From contig QANY01008257.1 of NCBI GenBank assembly GCA_003255025.1, positions 506,019-570,018 of the forward strand: a stretch of 64,000 bases of DNA, given 5' to 3'. Within the stretch, counting starts at the first letter, position 1, and every line of letters starts with the position of its first letter. The notes beneath the pieces were generated by a model. The model was not told the DNA's origin. It made no database searches and was given only the letters and a program-made list of their open reading frames with translations. Positions 59,358 through 64,000 of this stretch are shown here, in pieces. The DNA is from Datisca glomerata. Its lineage: Eukaryota; Streptophyta; Magnoliopsida; Cucurbitales; Datiscaceae. The position numbers and the translations under genes were made by a program.

Positions 59358-60369
59358 GACCCCCAAATTTAAACCATTACTCATCCTCGATTAATGCATA
59401 TCTAAACTAAACAGACTCAAACTAACATGACTACTCAACCTTGCCTAAGATATTTATCCATCTCCAAACAAGCTAAAAAAACTTTAACTCACTATCCATT
59501 TTTCATCAACATTCTCATGCTCCAAACTATAAAAGCAACACCCACTCAACATGATGAATTCAGATATAGTCTTAATTCCCTTCAATGAGTTTGTGCTAGG
59601 AGTAGAGTCACCACTTTAGAATGCTCCAGATAGTCCACCAAGGTTATTGGCTTAATAACTCTATTTTAGGTAATCCTACTCCAACCAGGCATAACATACT
59701 TCAACATTTACAACTCAGTAGGGAATAAATAATGGACATTGAATACAAGGGAATAATGAAACTGCAATCCTTATTAACTTAGATTCTCTCTCACTCTCTG
59801 TTTTTTTCTTAAAGTTGATTTAAGGCTTAGAAAACCTATTATGTTATGCTTCCTTTTACGCGAATGATAACATTGGTGATGAAGGCATCCGGTTACTCAA
59901 CAACACAACAAACATGGTTGTTACTTATAATTGCTATTACTTTGATTGCTGTAGCAAGCTTATGTTTTTTGCTACAATTTTACACGAAAGACAACATTTG
60001 CGATGAAGGCACCAAGTTACTCAGTAGCCTAAAATAGAGGAACTTTTTAACCTCTTTATTTATACAATCTTTTTTTAGAATCTAAGGGATTATTTAGCAT
60101 AATATTGCATAACTTGAACTTAGAGCATAATTTTCTCTCCCTCAAACTTATTTTATCCTACTATGAACAAAGCATACTGGTTCTAGAAGGATAGAGTACC
60201 TAAACAGAGTATTAAACCTCACTTGGACTTAAAGTATCCTAAACTTCCTAAAACATTTATCTTTCCTCCTAAGTGCAAAAGATGGGCGGAACTCACCTAT
60301 AAATTCTTAAGCTCAGCATGCTTTAGTACACACTTCTCTCTTTTTTTAATGCTTTTAAATAGCAGAATA
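59358..60369 (-). other. Non-coding 3' region of Athila-like element with polypurine tract
   Basis: It contains the polypurine tract at 59358-59372 and, at about 59857-60035, a roughly 55-bp direct repeat (TTTTACGCGAATGATAAC... at 59856 and TTTTACACGAAAGACAAC... at 59979). A 63-codon plus-strand open stretch there simply reflects this repeat. No gene seen. Confidence 0.5.
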
Positions 60370-61275
60370 GTTGAGTAAAATATGCCAATGCACTAAAATT
60401 AAAAGCTTGTAAAGAAATACTCAAAAATCTAACTAAAAACCTAAAGTAGACAAATTCAGAAATTATCAATTAAAAGAAGAGTCTAACCCCTCCTCCATAC
60501 TTAAAACTAACAGTGTCCTCACTGCTACTACATAAATAACCCTTTAAAACATGCTCTCAAATTTTTAGAAACAAATTTTTTACCAGAACCAGATTATGCC
60601 AAGATAGGCAGCAGAGAAAAAAAAAGAAAAGAAAAAATAAACAGGGAATAGAAAAGATACTCCCATTGCTGCTACAACAATCCATTGATGTGTAGTGCTT
60701 TAATGAGCTCCTCAGGCTGCCCCTTCCTTTGGATGATGCCTTGAGGCCTAAAATATTTTTTTTAGCGGACTTAATCTCTACCTACAGCTGTTCTTCCATC
60801 TCTTTCTCTTTAGCATCCACTTTCATTTTTTTCTTGGAGATTTTTGGGGCTCCACTTGTTGTAGCATCTGCCTTCTTTTCAAATGCCTTTTCCTTTCTCC
60901 TTTGTTCTGGGTGATCCTGACTTCTTTGACTTTTTTGCTTCTGGACTAGGGGTGAACAACTTTCTTTTAGCTTTATCATTTCCCTTTTCAAAGGCTTTGG
61001 TGGGGGCGAGGGAGTTTGTTCTGTCTCATCCTCTTTATTTATCTATTTAAGTAATTCCTCCTCTTTTTAACTTTCACTGCCTCCTTTATCTCTTTCAGAC
61101 TCTTCAACTTCTAATTCCAACTCTTCTTCTCCGTCTTCCTTTTCTTCCCCAACCACTTCTTCTTTTTCTACTTTTTCTTCTAATTCTTTCTCAGATTCAT
61201 TCATTTCTTCTTCAACTTTCTCTCATTCTCTTTCAAATTCCTCTTCATTTTCAACTTTCTCTTCATCTTCCAGCT
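60370..61275 (-). pseudogene. Second Athila-like env-like region (uninterrupted copy)
   Basis: A Lys/Glu-rich minus-strand coding remnant (KKADATTSGAPKISKKKMK near 60880-60830) homologous to 44045-44619 followed directly by 54901-55300. It has no Copia insertion at the corresponding point near 60945-60950 (GGGGTGAACAAC), so it serves as an empty-site paralogue. Stops are present. It is truncated at about 61275 against a Copia fragment. Confidence 0.65.
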
Positions 61276-61284
61276 CTGCAATTC

Positions 61285-61600
61285 TCGTGCCACTACTTGG
61301 GAGCTTGTTTAAGTGCATATAATGACTTAACAAATTTACAGACCTTCTTTTCATATTCAGACACTACAAACCCTTCTGGTAGTTCTATATAAATTTCTTC
61401 TTCTAATTCACCATTTAAGAATGTTGTTTTTACATCCATTTGATATATCTTTAGCTTATGAAATGCTTCCATTGCTATTAAAATTTGAATTGAAGTTATT
61501 CTTGATACTGGCGAATATGTATCAAAGTAATCCAGACCTTCTTTTTGTTTGTAACCTTTAGCCCAAGGCCCCATCAAAGGCCCTAAAATATACTATGTCA
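61285..61600 (-). pseudogene. Copia reverse transcriptase fragment
   Basis: The 94-codon open segment on the minus strand contains KGYKQKEGLDYFDTYSPVS, QMDVKTTFLNGELEEEIYI and CKFVKSLYALKQAPK, which are classic Copia reverse transcriptase blocks N-terminal to the YVDD box. No other parts of the element adjoin it. The frame is intact over this stretch, so it is younger or less decayed than its neighbours. Confidence 0.85.
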
Positions 61601-61897
61601 AGGCTTGGTTTTAACCCATGACCTCAAGGTTTTACACAAAACCTTTACTACTAAGCTACTAACCAACATATGTCCATTCACAACAAAATAAATATAACAA
61701 TGACTAATCAAAACAACATGCAAAAATCTGATCCATAAAGCTTTGCACGACGACATACATTGTCTCATTAAAAAGCCCAATGCTACGAAGATTAAAACTT
61801 CTTTACCAAAAGTAAAATTGGCAAATTTGAAGGATACATACTCAGACTTAAAGAAAGTGTTAAGAGATGGACTGAATCCCATCTCCACATCGCCACA
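61601..61897. other. Unassigned spacer
   Basis: Both strands have moderate open stretches here (61743-61991 plus, 61930-61598 minus) but neither matches a family I recognise. No call is made. Confidence 0.4.
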
Positions 61898-62223
61898 CAC
61901 TACTACAAAATTGGCTTTAGATGACAGCATAATATTAGAATTAATGACAGGTCTCTTAAACCTGTCATGTAAAAAAGGCTCTAAAATGTAAAAAAAAATG
62001 ATATTTAGCTAATATGACAGGTTTTACTTGAACTGTCATAATAGGCTTACCTATAATGACACTGTAAAACTAAAGTGTACTAAAATTACTCTATAATTAC
62101 AAAATTGGCACTTAATATTCTAACCCTAATCGATTAACTTCCATATCACACTCTTAGATCACAATCTTAGATCTGCGATAGAGAGGCGATCGAGAGAACC
62201 ACGGTTCTCTCTCACTTCGCTTC

Positions 62224-62229
<6 letters not shown>

Positions 62230-62264
<35 letters not shown>
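62230..62264. repeat. (TC)n microsatellite
   Basis: About 17 TC units lie in the leader-like, pyrimidine-rich stretch upstream of the eL32-like exon, resembling a plant ribosomal protein gene leader. Confidence 0.85.
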
Positions 62265-62268
<4 letters not shown>

Positions 62269-62421
62269 CTCTTCTCTCTTCTCTCTCCCTATCTCATCGA
62301 TGGAGCACCGTTGAGCTCTCATGAGAGAACCTAGGGTTCTTCAAACTTTGAAAGAGATCCATTACAACAAAGGTGCTTAAAAGGCCCTAGAGTAATCGCA
62401 AGACCTAGTAAGTAAGCGAAA

Positions 62422-62511
62422 ATGACCGTGCCTTTGCTTTCAAAAAATGTCATGAAGAAGCGGATCAAGCAGTTTAAGAGGCCCCAGTGTGACCGTAAGA
62501 TCTTTGTCAAG
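62422..62511 (+). pseudogene. RPL32: Ribosomal protein eL32 first-exon copy
   Basis: The 30-codon open segment starts MTVPLLSKNVMKKRIKQFKR and ends with the DRKIFVK phrase at a GT donor (AAG|GTACTT at 62511/62512). It closely resembles the first 30 residues of eL32, a component of the large ribosomal subunit. The rest of the protein (about 100 residues) is not recognisable within the next 1.5 kb; a weak acceptor (ATTGCAG, about 63111) is followed by sequence that does not read as eL32. With the CACTA terminus 520 bp upstream, a captured gene fragment is the best reading. A true gene with a very long intron past 64000 is less likely. Confidence 0.7.
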
Positions 62512-64000
62512 GTACTTTAAATTTTTTATGTTCGATCCCATTTGTATGTGTTAAGGTACTTGAAAAATTTCTGTGTTCGATCCCACTTCAGATTATTGTG
62601 CTTTACTTTCTTCAGTTGTTTTGTTTACTTGGAATTATCTCCATTTCGATTCCTTTGTAGCTGAAGTTTGTAGAATTTTCAAAAGCTTTGAATTTAATGC
62701 ACTTAAACTGTTATATTCTTTGATTAAGAGCATTTTTGTGTCCTTGATGAATCCTCCATATATGTTATCTTGATTATGTTTCTTATGAGTAGTTTTTGTG
62801 GTTACTAGTGACCAGATCATCTGGATTTTGGTTAAAATTTTATGTAAATTTTTTATTTTTAATCTAGGCTATTTCTGATAAATGCTTTCTCTCCCTCCTG
62901 CTTGCATAACTTCTCAGACCATTTATTTTAATTGGTCAAGATATTCATATCACCAGCTTTAATAGAATTTCTTGATTGATATGGAAGTTGCTCTAGAGAT
63001 TATCTTCAAGATACGTTGATGAATCAACACTCTCACAGTCTCACTACATGTTAGAGACTTAGAGATTTTATCTCACTAAAATTGAATTGTTTATATTCTC
63101 ATTATTGCAGGATTTTAGGATTAAATACAACATGGAAAATGGAGGCATGTTCCAGAGGCAATCATTGAGAAGATATATGAGAACACAATATCTATTAAAG
63201 AGTATTTAATTACAGAAGATCTACTTGATGTATTGCCTTCACCTATGAATCCCCGATCTCATATTGATAGTTTATTAATCAAGTGTTATCAATTCATATT
63301 GTCCAACTCCATCTCAGGTGGATATATATGAAATTGGCCTAACAAGCTTTAGGGGACCCGAAGGATAATTTGATGTGGATGTTTTTTATTCTGCAAGTTA
63401 TTATGTGAAGTTAATGAAGTATGGTTTCTCAACTAACATATTCTGTACTTTTTCATGTCTGGAGGAAATTTATGTGAATCACTTGTACTGCTCTTCTAAC
63501 AAATTTCCCTTTTCTCTTTTCATTTTTTCGTTGGACTTCTATTTCTCTTGGTGTCATTTATACTCACTTGGCCTTCTAAAAAGATTATCTTAACCTCTGT
63601 TGAACCACCAAACCATGTTTACATGTATTTTTTTGTAGTCTGATACAGATTTTTTAAGTAACTGAGTAGATTTTAGTTTTTATAACTTGTCATTTTTGTA
63701 AAAGTAAGGGGAGGGAAAAGTATCAAGATAGCGTTGGGTTTTGTTGCATGCTAAATCTTGTTTGGGTTGATTGTATTGGCTATCTTCCCCAAATTTCTCA
63801 TTCTAGTGTATGGATGACTTCTTGTTTGAAGAACAATGACTAGTTTTCCCAATTTTTGGATACTTATTAGATGCTGATGCATATTTCTTGTTTAAGTTAT
63901 GATGCTCTACATGAAGTTTTCCCAATTTTTGGATACTTTTTTTGGATACTCATTAGATTCCTCTTTAAAGACAACACTGTTAGGAAGGCTAAGTATTGAT
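62512..64000. other. AT-rich DNA after the eL32-like exon, no gene seen
   Basis: T-rich, intron-like sequence with no recognisable coding family. Splice-acceptor-like TTGCAG near 63111 precedes a short non-eL32 stretch. Nothing else is supported. Confidence 0.5.

Larger units (their letters stand above)
61898..64000 (+). mobile_element. CACTA-type transposon, left terminus (runs past window edge)
   Basis: The edge CACTACTACAAAATTGGC at 61898 is the hallmark of En/Spm (CACTA) ends. Subterminal short repeats in both orientations follow: GATGACAG (61920), AATGACAGGT (61944), ACCTGTCAT (61962), TATGACAGGT (62016), ACTGTCAT (62034), AATGACACTG (62058). The other terminus is not in the window, so its extent is unknown. 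It encloses the eL32-like exon. Confidence 0.6.

Noticed and set aside
61598..61991. Overlapping open frames on both strands next to the CACTA end
   Set aside because: Neither shows a recognisable domain, and the plus-strand one runs across the CACTA boundary.
63111..63190. Possible second eL32 exon after a TTGCAG acceptor
   Set aside because: Only a few scattered bases fit, a stop appears quickly, and the conserved eL32 phrase after the first intron is not readable.
1..64000. A new multi-gene defence or metabolic cluster
   Set aside because: Apart from two unrelated housekeeping-type genes, every coding remnant could be assigned to known repeat families or was too weak to call.

Overview
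The window is nuclear DNA of a flowering plant, most likely a eudicot. The evidence is intron-rich genes with plant-type splice sites, plant-specific families (an MCTP with a PRT_C domain, plant mobile domain proteins), AT-rich spacers, and a heavy load of Copia, Ty3/gypsy, LINE, Mutator-like and CACTA elements plus endogenous pararetrovirus DNA. It looks like a small gene island inside nested repeats. I found no CRISPR array, operon, tRNA gene or rRNA gene.

Layout. 1-8045: rearranged, non-functional endogenous pararetrovirus (Caulimoviridae) fragments in alternating orientations, including a promoter-like region. 8421-12498: a decayed Copia element whose LTR is followed by a primer-binding site and the start of a second copy. 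13514-16975: a Mutator-like element (MULE) with 9-bp target duplications; it carries a plant mobile domain (PMD) coding remnant and has lost its transposase core. 17178-27751 (+): an 11-exon gene for a CDKAL1-type tRNA methylthiotransferase. Its introns hold a LINE, two long-terminal-inverted-repeat elements and a small non-autonomous relative of the upstream MULE. 28188-31154 (-): an intact single-exon gene for a four-C2-domain MCTP, convergent with the first gene.

Beyond about 33 kb the sequence is almost entirely repeats: a long-TIR element (33227-34220), a degenerate gene-like element with a gypsy-type transposase domain (35634-37643), an 80-bp minisatellite (about 37.9-38.9 kb), a LINE RNase H scrap, a Tat/Ogre-like pol remnant (about 40.5-44.0 kb, minus), and Athila-like 3' regions (minus). 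One Athila-like copy is split by a complete but dead 10.3-kb Copia element (44620-54900) with 2.2-2.35 kb LTRs and a perfect 5-bp target duplication. A second, unsplit Athila-like copy (58139-61275) serves as the empty site. The right edge (from 61898) has a CACTA-type terminus followed by a first-exon copy of ribosomal protein eL32.

Only two genes look functional: the tRNA-modifying enzyme, predicted to be tail-anchored to a membrane, and the MCTP, expected at ER-plasma membrane contacts or plasmodesmata. Nothing suggests that they work in one pathway. The best candidates for something noteworthy are the MULE/PMD element and its intronic derivative, the patchwork 5' LTR of the nested Copia element, the eL32 exon in a CACTA element, and the three spaced dyads upstream of the pararetroviral TATA box. 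I see no convincing new multi-gene system.
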